Below are positions 26,827 to 36,929 of a stretch of 64,000 nucleotides of DNA, one piece after another. The notes below the pieces were generated by a model. The model worked only from the letters and a program-made list of their open reading frames with translations, was not told the DNA's origin and did not search any database. This stretch comes from DATAUD01 sp036268455 (lineage in GTDB: Bacteria > Verrucomicrobiota > Verrucomicrobiia > Limisphaerales > Palsa-1400). The position numbers and the translations under genes are program-made. Location of the stretch: positions 34,587-98,586 of the forward strand of contig DATAUD010000050.1 in NCBI GenBank assembly GCA_036268455.1. The letters are read 5' to 3'. Position 1 is the first letter of the stretch, and every line of letters starts with the position of its first letter.

Positions 26827-29800
26827 TTATTTTTCCAGCCTGAAGAACTCGTCCCCTCCCGAGTTCGGCACCACATACGGTGACGTGGCGTCGGGAATGG
26901 GCGTCCAAGGGCCAAGGAGGTTGGTCGTCGATTGCAGTATTGCCCCTGGCCAGCTTGGGGGCCATGTCAGCACAGGGACGCCGTTGCTCAATTGCAATTG
27001 AAGAGAAACCGGCGGGCTGATGGCCATGGCATAGTGGTTGGACACCTGCAACGGAGTCAGCGCGTAATTATATAGCGCCACCTCGTCCACAGCGCCCTGG
27101 AAGTCAAGCCCCTCGCCCACGTTTTTGGCGCCCTGGTTCCGGGAACCGATGGAGACGGAATTGGCGTACCAATAAGCGGGTCCCACATCAGTCGGTTCGT
27201 GAATGCCCGTCAGAGGATAAATCACGCCGTTGGTGCCGGTCGAACCGGGGTGGTTCAGGTCCAGCGCGTAAGCCAGGGGCGGAACGACACCGTTGGTGAT
27301 GATGGGGGCGCCGATAAGGGCGCCATCAACGTAAAGAAGAATATTGCTGTTGGCTTGATCGCACACACCCACCAGGTGGTGCCAATTGCCATCCATCTTC
27401 CATCCTGTGGCGCTGCCGCCGACGGTTGGCGCGGCCTGTGCGCCGGCGACAGAAGTGGCGGTGGCCTGGTTGCGCACGTAGAAGCGAAACCCGGTGTGCG
27501 CGTCGAGGGCGAATTGCTCGTCAGCATTGCCGACGCCCTTGCCCACAACGGCGCCGCCGCTAAGCTGATTTACATTCGTCGGCCCTTTGACCCATGCTTC
27601 GATGGAAAACGCGCCGTTTTGGCCGTTGGGAACGGCGAAATCGACATTCGTGATGGTGCCGCCCAAAAAGGTGTTGGTAACACCGTTGGTGCCGAAATAG
27701 GCGGAAGTGTCGGCATCGAAAGACGTCCCGAAAATTCCAGGAACATGGTAAATCTCGGAGGTGTTGCTGTAAGCGCCGTTGTTGCCGCCCACATAATCGT
27801 AACCGGTAGGGCTGCCGTTGGTTTCGTCCAAACGATAGTAAGCCACAGGATGATCGGCAACGACCGTCAGCGCGTAAGGGTTGGTTGGAGGCGGCTCTAC
27901 CGCGAGCACCGCGGTGCTGCTATCAACAAAGCTGATCGAATTGCTGACGCTGACGTAGTAACTCCCTGCGTCGCCGGACGCCAGATCGGCGACCGTGTAT
28001 GAGGAATTCGTGGCATTCGGCACCGCGCCTCCATTGAACCACCACTGGTAATCCAGCGGAGCGCTGCCTGTGGCGGTCACAGAGTAAGTGATCGACTGGC
28101 CCTCATAGATGGAGGCGGAGAGAGGCTTTATATCGGTGACAATCGCGGGCGGACCGGACCCGGCCTGAACCTGCACCAATGTGCCGGCGCTATTGGTTGA
28201 GCCATAAGCGTTGGACACCTTCAGGTAATAGGTGTTGGTGCCTCCGGGCAAATTTGTCAAGACTAAAAACAGGTTGGTCTGGCCAGGGATGCTGCTCGAA
28301 TTGACATACCATTGGTTGGTAATCGGGGCCGAACCGAGAACGGATGCGGAAAGCGTCAGATTTTCTCCCACGTAACCGATTATATTAGTGGCAGGCTGAC
28401 TGGTGAAGTAAGGCGATTCGGGCGCGGCGTTGTAGTGGGCCTGCACTTGCGCAGACGTCAGGGCATAATTGTAAACGGAAACTTCGTCGATGGTCCCATT
28501 AAATTGGTAAGTAAAATCCGAGCCCGTGAATTCCGCGCCCACGGAAATCGGGTTAACGGTTTCGTAAAGTCCTTTCCCGCCAATGGCCGTGATGGAACCC
28601 GTGTTCTGACCATCCACATACAAAATCATGATGCCGTCGCTCTCGTCGCACACGGCAACCAGATGATGCCAATTGCCATCCGGCCCAACCGGACTATAGA
28701 TAGAGGCTGTCCCTCCACTGCCCGCCTCCCGAATATAAAAGCGGAATTTTCCGTTCGGCGCGCTGGCGTCGATTAGGAAAGGGTCGCTGCCGCTGTTTCC
28801 TTTTGCGACAATGCACGATCCGGACGAGTTTTGTCCCGGCGAGCCTTTAACCCACGCTTCCACTGAGAAATCCACGTTCGATCCCTGCGGGGCGAAATCA
28901 ATCTCTGGCATCCCGATACTGGAATTGTTGATTTCCTGCATGTAGCTGTCGGCGGAGTAACCGGCATTGGTCCCGACTTCCATCGCGGTATCCGGGTCGA
29001 GCGGGCTATAGCCTGGCGCGCCGAGTTGAACCTGGACATACGTGCCGTCATGGCCGCCGGCGTAATCATTAGCCGTGGAAGCGCCGTTAGGCTCATCCAA
29101 ACGCCAGTAGGCCACCGGGTCATCCGCGAGGACTGTGGTTGGGTATGGGGTCGTTGGAAGGGGCACACCGGTGAGTGCCGAGGCGCTGCTGGATACGACA
29201 CTCCCGCCGTTATAGTTATTGCTGATAGTGGCGCTATAGCTGTTTGTGACAAGGACCGCTTCCGCCATATAGCTGGAATTGGTGGCGCCCGAAATGGCCG
29301 TTCCATTTTCGAACCATTGATAATAGAAGGGAGCGGTGCCCTGTGCCGCAACCGAATAGGTCATCGAACGGCCCACATAAAGTTCAAGTTGGGGGGGTGC
29401 CACATCCATGATAATTTGCGGGGCGCCGTAATTGACATAGAAGGCGGTCCCGGGGCTTTGAATTGAACCGTAGGCATTGGAAACGATGAGAATCAGCGTC
29501 GTGGCGTTCAAGCTGGCGGGGACGTTTGTCAATACTAAATCAGCGTTCGTTTCCCCTGCCATCGCCACGCCATTGGTTGTCCATTGATAGGATAGCGGCT
29601 GTGTCCCAATCGCGGCCGCGGCGATAGTCACGGAAGATCCCGCGTTGACCGTTACGAGGTTGGTCGGAACCTCGGTAAAAACCGGAGGGATGCCGGCGGC
29701 AAGGTAATGGGTTTGCACTTGGGCGGCGCTCAACGCATAGGGATAGATCGCCACCTCGCTAATGTCGGAGGATAATTGTTCGTCGTAGTCGGCCTTCGCG

Positions 29801-30471
29801 CTTTGGCGGGAGCCGATGTTCATGTAAGGGTTGGTCGTCGTTTGAATGCCGCCGCTGACGGAGTTGCTCGCGATAAGCTGGCTGTCAAGATAAAGATAAA
29901 GGGAGCCGTGAATTTCATCGCAAACTCCGACGACGTGGTGCCAATTACCATCCGGCAGCACGGAGCTTGTCGCATTAACGGCGGTGCCGCTGGTGTTGCG
30001 GACAAAAAAGCGATACGCGCCGTTCGCTCCGCCGCAGTCGATGTAAAATTCCTCACCGCCACCGCCCCACCCCTTGCCGACGATCGCGCCGCCAGTCGGA
30101 CCATAGCCATTCACCCAGGCTTCCGCCGAAAATGCCGTATTCGTGGTGGAAGCGAGGTCCAAAGTCATGCCGCCAACATAGCTGTTCTCGCTCACCCCGT
30201 ACAGGCCGCCAAATCCCGCGGCCAGTTCGGCTGGGTTTGAATTAGTAAAACCCTGTTGAGCCAGAGCCACGTTGGTATAAAACCCGTTATCGCTGCCGGC
30301 GGAGTCGTGAGCCACCGTTCCGCTGGTTTCCTGCAAGCGCCAGTAAGCTTCGGGATGATCGGCCAATACCGCAGCCGGATAAGGCTGGGCTTCAACTGTT
30401 GCGATTCCTGCCGCCAAAAGGAGGCCAGTCACTATGCCTTGAGATACTACGCGTGTCTTAGTTTTCGTCAT
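26827..30471 (-). CDS. Large secreted LamG/Ig-like repeat protein
   Basis: A 1214-residue secreted protein (signal peptide ending near VEAQPY). Three concanavalin-like LamG domains lie at about 30-270, 440-690 and 880-1140, each starting with a variant of VLADHPEAYWRL and containing WHHLVGVCD and LYVDG. Between them are Ig-like domains with the pattern APFYYQWFENGTAISGATN. The last 60 residues are the FN3-like module ending GGDEFFRLEK. It probably binds glycans at the cell surface or on particles. The repeats look clearly duplicated within the gene. It lies downstream of the MarR gene on the same strand, with a 112-base gap. Confidence 0.82.
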   Translation of the reverse strand: MTKTKTRVVSQGIVTGLLLAAGIATVEAQPYPAAVLADHPEAYWRLQETSGTVAHDSAGSDNGFYTNVALAQQGFTNSNPAELAAGFGGLYGVSENSYVGGMTLDLASTTNTAFSAEAWVNGYGPTGGAIVGKGWGGGGEEFYIDCGGANGAYRFFVRNTSGTAVNATSSVLPDGNWHHVVGVCDEIHGSLYLYLDSQLIASNSVSGGIQTTTNPYMNIGSRQSAKADYDEQLSSDISEVAIYPYALSAAQVQTHYLAAGIPPVFTEVPTNLVTVNAGSSVTIAAAAIGTQPLSYQWTTNGVAMAGETNADLVLTNVPASLNATTLILIVSNAYGSIQSPGTAFYVNYGAPQIIMDVAPPQLELYVGRSMTYSVAAQGTAPFYYQWFENGTAISGATNSSYMAEAVLVTNSYSATISNNYNGGSVVSSSASALTGVPLPTTPYPTTVLADDPVAYWRLDEPNGASTANDYAGGHDGTYVQVQLGAPGYSPLDPDTAMEVGTNAGYSADSYMQEINNSSIGMPEIDFAPQGSNVDFSVEAWVKGSPGQNSSGSCIVAKGNSGSDPFLIDASAPNGKFRFYIREAGSGGTASIYSPVGPDGNWHHLVAVCDESDGIMILYVDGQNTGSITAIGGKGLYETVNPISVGAEFTGSDFTYQFNGTIDEVSVYNYALTSAQVQAHYNAAPESPYFTSQPATNIIGYVGENLTLSASVLGSAPITNQWYVNSSSIPGQTNLFLVLTNLPGGTNTYYLKVSNAYGSTNSAGTLVQVQAGSGPPAIVTDIKPLSASIYEGQSITYSVTATGSAPLDYQWWFNGGAVPNATNSSYTVADLASGDAGSYYVSVSNSISFVDSSTAVLAVEPPPTNPYALTVVADHPVAYYRLDETNGSPTGYDYVGGNNGAYSNTSEIYHVPGIFGTSFDADTSAYFGTNGVTNTFLGGTITNVDFAVPNGQNGAFSIEAWVKGPTNVNQLSGGAVVGKGVGNADEQFALDAHTGFRFYVRNQATATSVAGAQAAPTVGGSATGWKMDGNWHHLVGVCDQANSNILLYVDGALIGAPIITNGVVPPLAYALDLNHPGSTGTNGVIYPLTGIHEPTDVGPAYWYANSVSIGSRNQGAKNVGEGLDFQGAVDEVALYNYALTPLQVSNHYAMAISPPVSLQLQLSNGVPVLTWPPSWPGAILQSTTNLLGPWTPIPDATSPYVVPNSGGDEFFRLEK

Positions 30472-30583
30472 AAATTAGGTATTATCTGGTGGGGTAGCGG
30501 TCCTAATTGTTCCAAGAGTTTCGTGCGTGACCCGAAATTTGCAAGAATTTTTTTTGAAAGCGCAATAAAACCGAGGAAACCTT

Positions 30584-31081
30584 TCACTTTTTCCTGCTTG
30601 AAGCGGCTCGGCATTGATCGGCGACCCACGCCAAATCGCGCAGAAACTGTTCGCGTTTCCGATCCGTCCAGCCGGCGAGCACCTCGGTCTGCAATGCAAC
30701 GGCAATCTGCCGGACCCGTTCATATTGTTCCCGCCCGGCGGGGAGAAGGCGCAAACGATAGGCCCGGCCATCGCGCTCGTGACGGGAGCGCTCGATCCAG
30801 CCGGCGCTTTCCATACGTTCGACCAACGCGCCGATTGTGTTGGGGTCGCTGGCGATGAGACGAGTCAGATGGCTTTGAGTCAATCCTCCTGGATCGTGCT
30901 CATGCAAGGTGCGCATGGCGGTGAATTGATCGGGGGTAACGCCGGTATGTGCCAATCTGCGCCGGAATGTCTGGTTGAGGTTGAACCAGGCATGACGCAG
31001 AAGGATCGGCAAGCGCCGCCGCGATGGGGCATCGACGGCTTGCGCTGGAGGAGGCGGCTTTAGAGATTTGCGGCGGGGCAT
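30584..31081 (-). CDS. MarR-family transcriptional regulator
   Basis: A 165-residue winged-helix protein: FNLNQTFRRRLAHTGVTPDQ, GLTQSHLTRLIASDPNTIGA (recognition helix) and GWIERSRHERDGRAYRLRLL (wing with the conserved DxR) match MarR. Members bind palindromes in their own promoter and release them on small-molecule binding. The gene is divergent from the PQQ-propeller operon starting at 31168, with 86 bases between the start codons, so it probably controls that operon and itself. Its ligand is unknown. Confidence 0.85.
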   Translation of the reverse strand: MPRRKSLKPPPPAQAVDAPSRRRLPILLRHAWFNLNQTFRRRLAHTGVTPDQFTAMRTLHEHDPGGLTQSHLTRLIASDPNTIGALVERMESAGWIERSRHERDGRAYRLRLLPAGREQYERVRQIAVALQTEVLAGWTDRKREQFLRDLAWVADQCRAASSRKK

Positions 31082-31167
31082 CTGGCTATTTAGTACGTGT
31101 AAGTATTATTTGCGTTATTTTGGCAAGAGATGTAGAACAAACCTCACAGTCTTGGAAGCCCATAATC
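31082..31167. promoter_or_regulatory. Divergent control region, MarR gene / PQQ operon
   Basis: An 86-base AT-richer stretch separates the MarR start from the PQQ-protein start. It contains TTAGTACGTGTAAGTATTA, a partly palindromic block that could hold the operator. I cannot assign -35 and -10 boxes with confidence. Confidence 0.35.
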
Positions 31168-33495
31168 ATGAAACTGAAAATTCCGGTTGTCTTGAGCCTT
31201 CTCGGTATTTTTCTTGCTAACCACTGCCAGTCCGCGCCCGCGACGGGCTGGTTCAATTGGCGCGGCCCGAATCAAAATGGAACGTCGGCCGAAAAGAACC
31301 TCCCAAGCGCTGTGGATGCGGCGCATCCGTTGTGGACGGCGGATTTTCCCGGGATGTCCACCGCGACCGCATTCAACGGGTGCATTTACATCATGGGTTA
31401 CATGGGCGAAGGTCCGGATTTGGCGGAAGGAATCGCATGCTTTGATTCCGAGACGGGCAAAAAAATTTGGGAGAAGCTTTATGCCGATTTTCTGAGCGAC
31501 GTCATTTATCTGCGTTACGCAACCTCCAGCCCGGCGATTGATCCGGCGACAGGCAATGTTTACATGCAGGACACGCAGGGGATTTTTGCCGGGTTCACCG
31601 CCGACGGCAAAATGCTTTGGGAGCATTCGTTGATGGAGGAGTATGGGCGGTTGACTTTTCCCAACGGAAGAACGGCCTCGCCAGTAGTCGATGGGGACCT
31701 GGTCATCACGCGGGGGATCACCGCCAATTGGGGAGCGCAGGGGCCGGCGGCGGACCGCTTTTACGCATTCGATAAAACAACGGGGCAGGCTGTTTGGGCC
31801 TCGACGCCGGGAGGGCGTCCGAAAGACAACTCCTATTCGCATCCGGTGCTGGCGTGGCTGGATGGCAGACGGGTTTTTTACTCGGCGACGGGCGACGGAT
31901 CGGTAGTGTGCGTCAATGCGCGAACCGGACAGCCAATATTCCAAATTCCGATTTTCAAGGCCGGCATCAATTCTTCGTTATTGCTGCACAACAATGACGA
32001 GATCATCGCCATTTATGGGACGCCTTACGAGCCGGGGCAAATGGTCGGCATAAAAATCCCACACGTCACGCCGACGAACGCCACAGCCCCGGTGATCGTG
32101 GAGCGCAAAGATGTGGAGTTGTGGCACAACGAAATCCGGACGTCGGCAAGTTCGCCGATTCTTGTGGGCGACCGCGTGTATGTGACCAGCGAAATCGGTT
32201 ATCTGGTGGCTGTAAACGCTTTGAACGGAGAGCTGTTGTGGCGATTCAAACTTGGCACCGAGCAGCGCAATTCCTGCCCGCTGTTCGCCGACGGGAAAAT
32301 TTACGCGCCGATTCTCAATGACCCGACGCTTTCGGCTTCGGTGGGCGAAGAGAGCGCCGCAGGCGGGCACGGCTGCCTTTACATCATTGATCCCGGTGAC
32401 ACGGACGCAAAAGTCATCTCGCGCACGACGCTGGACGGGCGTTGTTACGGAACGCCCACCGCCTACAATGGCCGGATATATCTGCAAACGACGAAAAAGC
32501 TTTACTGCTTCGGCGATTCCCAGCCGGCATCCGCGACATTTGAAACGGCGGACGCCGCGCCCGATGACAAATGGCCGAAGGCAGGGCCCGCCAAAACTTT
32601 GCAGGTCGTTCCCTCGGAAGTGTTGCTGCAACCGGGCGAAAGCGTTTCATTTCATGTCCGGGAGCTGGACGGGAACGGATTGACAGCCAAAGAAATTGAC
32701 GATCCGAAGTCCATCCAATGGGCGACATTCATTCCGCCGACGGCGAAGGTCAAATCCACAATGAAAGCCGCGTTCAATGCGGACGGCCAATTGGTTGCCG
32801 AGCCGGCCAAGGTCCCATCCGCCGGGGCGTTTCTCGCGAAATGCGACAACCTCAAGGGCGCCATTCGCGGGCGCGTATTGCCGGGGTTGCCGATTATGCA
32901 AGACTTTGAAGGGATCGCGCTGACGGAAACGACCAGTAACAGCGTGGAGCCGCCGACGTCATTTGCTTATCCGCCGCTGCCGTGGATCGGGGCGCGGTTC
33001 AAATTTGACGTGCGGGAGAAGGACGGGAACAAATGTCTTGTCAAAACGATAGACAATCCGTTTTTCCAGCGGGCAATGGTTTTCATGGGGACACCGGACT
33101 TGAAGAATTACACCATTCAGGCCGACGTCATGAGCGACGGCAACAAACGAAAAATGTCCACCGTTGGAGTGATCAACCAGCGCTACCGCGTTTCGCTCAA
33201 GGGCAATGAGCAGGTGCTGGAAACGACATCCAACGAGGAGTTGCTGGACGTCGCGGTGCCGTTCCATTGGAAGCCAAATGAGTGGTATGTTTTGAAGGCG
33301 CGGGTGGACGTGGCGCCGGACGGTTCTGGAGTAATCCGAGGGAAAGCGTGGAAGAAGGGCGACACAGAACCGGAAGGGTGGACGAGCGAGGTGCCAATAG
33401 CGCGCGCGAACGTCTGCGGCTGCCCGGGATTATTCGCATTTTCGCCGCAAAACATGCGAATCTATATCGATAACGTCGCGGTAACAGCGAATTGA
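31168..33495 (+). CDS. Secreted PQQ-like beta-propeller protein with C-terminal LamG-like domain
   Basis: A protein of about 775 residues with signal peptide (MKLKIPVVLSLLGIFLANHC). The first 480 residues form a PQQ-type eight-bladed propeller: WFNWRGPNQNGTSAEK, IACFDSETGKKIWEKLY, YAFDKTTGQAVWAS and LVAVNALNGELLWRFKLGT are blade motifs. The end (about 610-775) is a beta-sandwich with IRGKAWKKGDTEPEGWTSEV and YIDNVAVTAN, like 3-keto-disaccharide hydrolase or LamG domains. No PQQ-ligand cluster of a true quinoprotein dehydrogenase is evident, so it may act as a binding scaffold. It is followed at four bases by a second propeller protein. Confidence 0.8.
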   Translation: MKLKIPVVLSLLGIFLANHCQSAPATGWFNWRGPNQNGTSAEKNLPSAVDAAHPLWTADFPGMSTATAFNGCIYIMGYMGEGPDLAEGIACFDSETGKKIWEKLYADFLSDVIYLRYATSSPAIDPATGNVYMQDTQGIFAGFTADGKMLWEHSLMEEYGRLTFPNGRTASPVVDGDLVITRGITANWGAQGPAADRFYAFDKTTGQAVWASTPGGRPKDNSYSHPVLAWLDGRRVFYSATGDGSVVCVNARTGQPIFQIPIFKAGINSSLLLHNNDEIIAIYGTPYEPGQMVGIKIPHVTPTNATAPVIVERKDVELWHNEIRTSASSPILVGDRVYVTSEIGYLVAVNALNGELLWRFKLGTEQRNSCPLFADGKIYAPILNDPTLSASVGEESAAGGHGCLYIIDPGDTDAKVISRTTLDGRCYGTPTAYNGRIYLQTTKKLYCFGDSQPASATFETADAAPDDKWPKAGPAKTLQVVPSEVLLQPGESVSFHVRELDGNGLTAKEIDDPKSIQWATFIPPTAKVKSTMKAAFNADGQLVAEPAKVPSAGAFLAKCDNLKGAIRGRVLPGLPIMQDFEGIALTETTSNSVEPPTSFAYPPLPWIGARFKFDVREKDGNKCLVKTIDNPFFQRAMVFMGTPDLKNYTIQADVMSDGNKRKMSTVGVINQRYRVSLKGNEQVLETTSNEELLDVAVPFHWKPNEWYVLKARVDVAPDGSGVIRGKAWKKGDTEPEGWTSEVPIARANVCGCPGLFAFSPQNMRIYIDNVAVTAN

Positions 33496-33499
33496 AGCC

Positions 33500-35161
33500 A
33501 TGAAAAAAATTCCCACAATTGCCGCGGCGCTTGCGTTGTGCGGCTTGACATCCCAGGCGGCGGATTGGCCGCGCTGGGGCGGACCAAGCCCGGGGCGCGA
33601 CATGTATTCGCCGGAAACAGGACTGCCTGATCACTTCACCGCGGACACCAACGGCACGGTCAACTTCAAGCCGGGCACGGATGAAGCTGACTTAAAGGAT
33701 GTTCCAAATGCGAAGTGGGTGGTCAAAGTGGGGTCGCAAAGTTACGGAAACGTTGTGGTGGCGGGCGGCAAGATATTCATCGGCACCAACAATGAAAATC
33801 CGCGCGATCCGCAGCATCAGGGTGATCGCAGCATTTTGATGTGTTTTGATGAAAAGACCGGGGCGTTTCTGTGGCAATTGGTTGTGCCGAAACTCGCCTC
33901 CGGCAAGGTCAACGACTGGGAGAACCTCGGCATTCTTTCCTCGCCGTGCGTCGAGGCCAATCGCGTTTATCTGGTGACGAGCCGGTGCGAAGTGATGTGT
34001 TTGGACGCCGACGGAATGGCCAACGGCAACCAAGGCCCGTTCACGGACGAAGCGCATTACGTCACGGGTCCGGGCAATCCTCCGGCGAAAATCGGCCCGC
34101 ACGATGCCGACATTCTTTGGAAGTACGACATGATGGACGAATTGGGGGTCTTCCCGCACAACGCGTCCAATTGCTCCCTGCTCATCATCGGCGATTTGAT
34201 TTATGCCTGCACGTCCAACGGCATGGATTGGACGCATGTGAACATCCCCTCCCCCAATTCGCCCAGCCTCATCGCCATCAACAAGGTTACCGGACAATTG
34301 GCCGGCGAGGACAACGCAGGCATTGGCCCACGCATTTTCCACGGCGAATGGAGTTCGCCATCGAGCGGGGTGGTCAACGGGAATACATTGATTTTCTTCG
34401 GGGGCGGCGACGGAGTTTGTTACGCGTTCAACGCCGAACCGCAAAAAGGGGACGGATCGCCCATTGTGCCAGTGGTTCCCGGGCCGCCCATCAACCGGAC
34501 GGAAGACAAAGACACGGATTATTTGAAAAAGGTGTGGTGGTACGATTGCAACCCGCCGGAGCGGCGCGCAAAGGATGAAGCGCACAAATACCCCGCGCCC
34601 GACGGCCCGAGCGAAGTGAATGCGACGCCGGTATTCTGGCACGACCGTGTGTATGTGGCCGTCGGCCAGGACCCGGAGCATGGCGAAGGGGTGGGTATTC
34701 TCAATTGCATTGACGCGACGAAAACGGGGGACGTCACCAAGACCGCCAAAATCTGGAGCTACGACAAGATTCACCGGAGTCTATCGACGGTCTCGATCAC
34801 GCCGGACGGGTTGATGTTCATCGGCGATTTCTCGGGATTCGTGCATTGCCTGGATGCGATGACGGGCAAAGTTTATTGGGTACACGACATGAAAGCGCAC
34901 ATGTGGGGATCGACGATGGTGGCGGACGGCAAGGTGTATTGCGGGGATGAAGACGGAGATTTTGTCGTGTTTGCGGCGAGCAAGGAAGAGAAGGTGCTGA
35001 GCACAACCAACCTCGGCGGGCCGATTTATTCAACGCCTGTTGTGGCCAACGGGGTGGTTTATGTTCACTCCAACACGCACCTTTTCGCGTTTTACGATTC
35101 ACAACACAAGCGGATGGCGAGCGACGAAAAACCAAAAGTCGAAATCGACGGAAACAAATAA
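33500..35161 (+). CDS. Secreted PQQ-like beta-propeller protein
   Basis: A 553-residue protein with signal peptide (MKKIPTIAAALALCGLTSQA) and a propeller made of blades such as RSILMCFDEKTGAFLWQLVV, FVHCLDAMTGKVYWVHDMKA and ATKTGDVTKTAKIWSYDKIH. It begins with DWPRWGGPSPGRDMYSPET, as in PQQ-repeat proteins widespread in Planctomycetota and Verrucomicrobiota. There is no clear catalytic motif. Its stop overlaps the start of the DUF3311 gene (TAATG), and the order propeller, propeller, DUF3311, symporter suggests one transport or utilisation operon. Confidence 0.8.
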   Translation: MKKIPTIAAALALCGLTSQAADWPRWGGPSPGRDMYSPETGLPDHFTADTNGTVNFKPGTDEADLKDVPNAKWVVKVGSQSYGNVVVAGGKIFIGTNNENPRDPQHQGDRSILMCFDEKTGAFLWQLVVPKLASGKVNDWENLGILSSPCVEANRVYLVTSRCEVMCLDADGMANGNQGPFTDEAHYVTGPGNPPAKIGPHDADILWKYDMMDELGVFPHNASNCSLLIIGDLIYACTSNGMDWTHVNIPSPNSPSLIAINKVTGQLAGEDNAGIGPRIFHGEWSSPSSGVVNGNTLIFFGGGDGVCYAFNAEPQKGDGSPIVPVVPGPPINRTEDKDTDYLKKVWWYDCNPPERRAKDEAHKYPAPDGPSEVNATPVFWHDRVYVAVGQDPEHGEGVGILNCIDATKTGDVTKTAKIWSYDKIHRSLSTVSITPDGLMFIGDFSGFVHCLDAMTGKVYWVHDMKAHMWGSTMVADGKVYCGDEDGDFVVFAASKEEKVLSTTNLGGPIYSTPVVANGVVYVHSNTHLFAFYDSQHKRMASDEKPKVEIDGNK

Positions 35162-35382
35162 TGAAGAAACTTCTTTTGTTTCTTTTTATCCTGGCGGTTT
35201 ACGTGGCGCACCAGGACCTTTGGAACTGGACCAAATCCGCGCCGATGCTGTTTGGCTTTCTGCCTCCGGGGTTAAGCTATCACGCGGCCTATTCCGTCGC
35301 GACAGCCGTGATGATGGCCGTGCTGGTGAAATTCGCATGGCCCAAACATCTCGAAGAACCGGACGATAAACCGAACCAATGA
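35161..35382 (+). CDS. DUF3311 small membrane protein
   Basis: A 73-residue protein with two membrane helices (KLLLFLFILAVYVAHQDLW, and AYSVATAVMMAVLVKFAW). DUF3311 proteins typically sit next to sodium/solute symporters as accessory subunits, as is the case here. Starts overlap on both sides (TAATG before, ATGA after), showing translational coupling with the propeller gene and the transporter. Confidence 0.78.
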   Translation: MKKLLLFLFILAVYVAHQDLWNWTKSAPMLFGFLPPGLSYHAAYSVATAVMMAVLVKFAWPKHLEEPDDKPNQ

Positions 35383-36929
35383 TTCCGGTCATTGTCATCC
35401 TCGCTTACCTGGCGCTGATCGCGTTTATCGGCGGCGTCGCGTTCAAGCGGAGCAAAGAGAACACGGAGGATTTTTTCCTGGCCAACCGGTCCATTGGGCC
35501 AATGGTTTTCTTCCTGTCGATTTTTGCCACGAACATGACGGCCTTCGCGATCCTCGGCAGCTCCGGGCAGGCGTATCGCCAGGGCATTGGGATTTATGGA
35601 TTGATGGCGTCCTCCTCGTGCTTCGTCATTCCGCTCACGATTTTTTTTATCGGGACGCGATTGTGGGCGCTGGGGAAAAAATTCGGGCACCAAACGCAGG
35701 TGGCGTTTTTTCGGGACCGCTGGGAGTGCAACCACATTGGGACCGCCATCTTCGCGTTGAGCGCGGCGATGCTTGTTCCTTACATGATCATCAGCATCAT
35801 GGGGGGCGGAACGGTCTTGGCGGAAATTTCAATGTCAGGTGAGACGCACCAGCCGATCATCCCCTACGCGTGGGGCTGCGCGACAGTGGCGCTGGTCGTG
35901 ACCCTGAACGTGTTCCTCGGCGGGATGCGCGGAACGGTTTGGGTGAACATCCTGCAAACGATTTTGTTTCTCTGTTTCGGCGCGGTGGCGGTGGCGGTCA
36001 TCAGCCATGCGCTGCCGCACGGGTTCAGCTATTACATGGAGAACCTGGCGTCGAACCCGAAGACGCGGTTTTTGGTGACACGCGAAAAAATGCCGCCGCG
36101 GGCTTTCTGGAGTTATACGTTGATTCCGCTCTCCTCGATCATGTTTCCGCACATGGCGATCATGTGTTTCTCGGCGCGTCGCGTGACGGCGTTCAAACAG
36201 ACGGTGGTGGCTTATCCGCTGGCCATCCTGGCCATCTGGCTGCCATGCGTTTTTCTTGGAGTTCTGGGGGCGGCGGCGCTCGGAAAAATTCCCGATCCGG
36301 ACGGCGTGCTTCTGCGAATGCTGAACACGTACGCGCCAGCGTGGCTGGCCGGGATTTTGGGGGCGGGGATTATTTCGGCGGTAATGGGTTCGGACGCGCA
36401 TCAGGTGCTGGCGTTGAGCACGATGTTTACCAAGGACATTTTTGCGCACTACGGCGGGACGGAGAAATTCGGCGAAAAGCGTTCGGTGCACTTCGCGCGG
36501 GGATTTATTATTGTTGTCACGTTGATCGCCTACTTTGTCGCGCTGGGGCTGAAAGAAAAACAGGGGATCTTTGAAATTGCGATACGCTACGCCTTCTCCG
36601 GTTTCGCGGCGATGGCGCCGGTGATGGTTGCCGCGCTTTTTTGGAAACGGAGCACCAAGTGGGGCGCGCTGGCGGCGACCGTATTTGTCGCGGCGTTTCT
36701 CATCTGGACGGCGCTGATGCAAACCAGCCACAAGGCCCTGGCCGTTCTGTGGCAAATGGGCGACGTCAAAGTTTTCTTCATCAATCCCCGGGGCGACGTT
36801 GCGTTCTGGAACGGTTTTATGACAGTCGTTCCGATGGTCTTTGGCTCGGGCATCTGCGTAATCCTTTTTTCGCTCATCACGCGAGCCCCGAGCCAGGCCA
36901 CCATTGCGAAATACTTTTCCTTCAAATGA
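35379..36929 (+). CDS. Sodium:solute symporter (SSS family)
   Basis: A 516-residue integral membrane protein with about 13 helices. The start IPVIVILAYLALIAFIGG and the segment NTEDFFLANRSIGPMVFFLS are standard for the SSS family (sodium-coupled uptake of sugars, carboxylates or amino acids). The start overlaps the DUF3311 gene (ATGA), and the end overlaps the adenylating-enzyme gene (ATGA). The substrate cannot be inferred from sequence. The DUF3311 partner suggests a carboxylate or a small organic acid, and the downstream enzymes suggest that this is activated and reduced. Confidence 0.85.
   Translation: MIPVIVILAYLALIAFIGGVAFKRSKENTEDFFLANRSIGPMVFFLSIFATNMTAFAILGSSGQAYRQGIGIYGLMASSSCFVIPLTIFFIGTRLWALGKKFGHQTQVAFFRDRWECNHIGTAIFALSAAMLVPYMIISIMGGGTVLAEISMSGETHQPIIPYAWGCATVALVVTLNVFLGGMRGTVWVNILQTILFLCFGAVAVAVISHALPHGFSYYMENLASNPKTRFLVTREKMPPRAFWSYTLIPLSSIMFPHMAIMCFSARRVTAFKQTVVAYPLAILAIWLPCVFLGVLGAAALGKIPDPDGVLLRMLNTYAPAWLAGILGAGIISAVMGSDAHQVLALSTMFTKDIFAHYGGTEKFGEKRSVHFARGFIIVVTLIAYFVALGLKEKQGIFEIAIRYAFSGFAAMAPVMVAALFWKRSTKWGALAATVFVAAFLIWTALMQTSHKALAVLWQMGDVKVFFINPRGDVAFWNGFMTVVPMVFGSGICVILFSLITRAPSQATIAKYFSFK

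Noticed and set aside
33692..34774. A 360-codon minus-strand frame opposite the second PQQ protein
   Set aside because: Antisense shadow of a convincing secreted protein gene.
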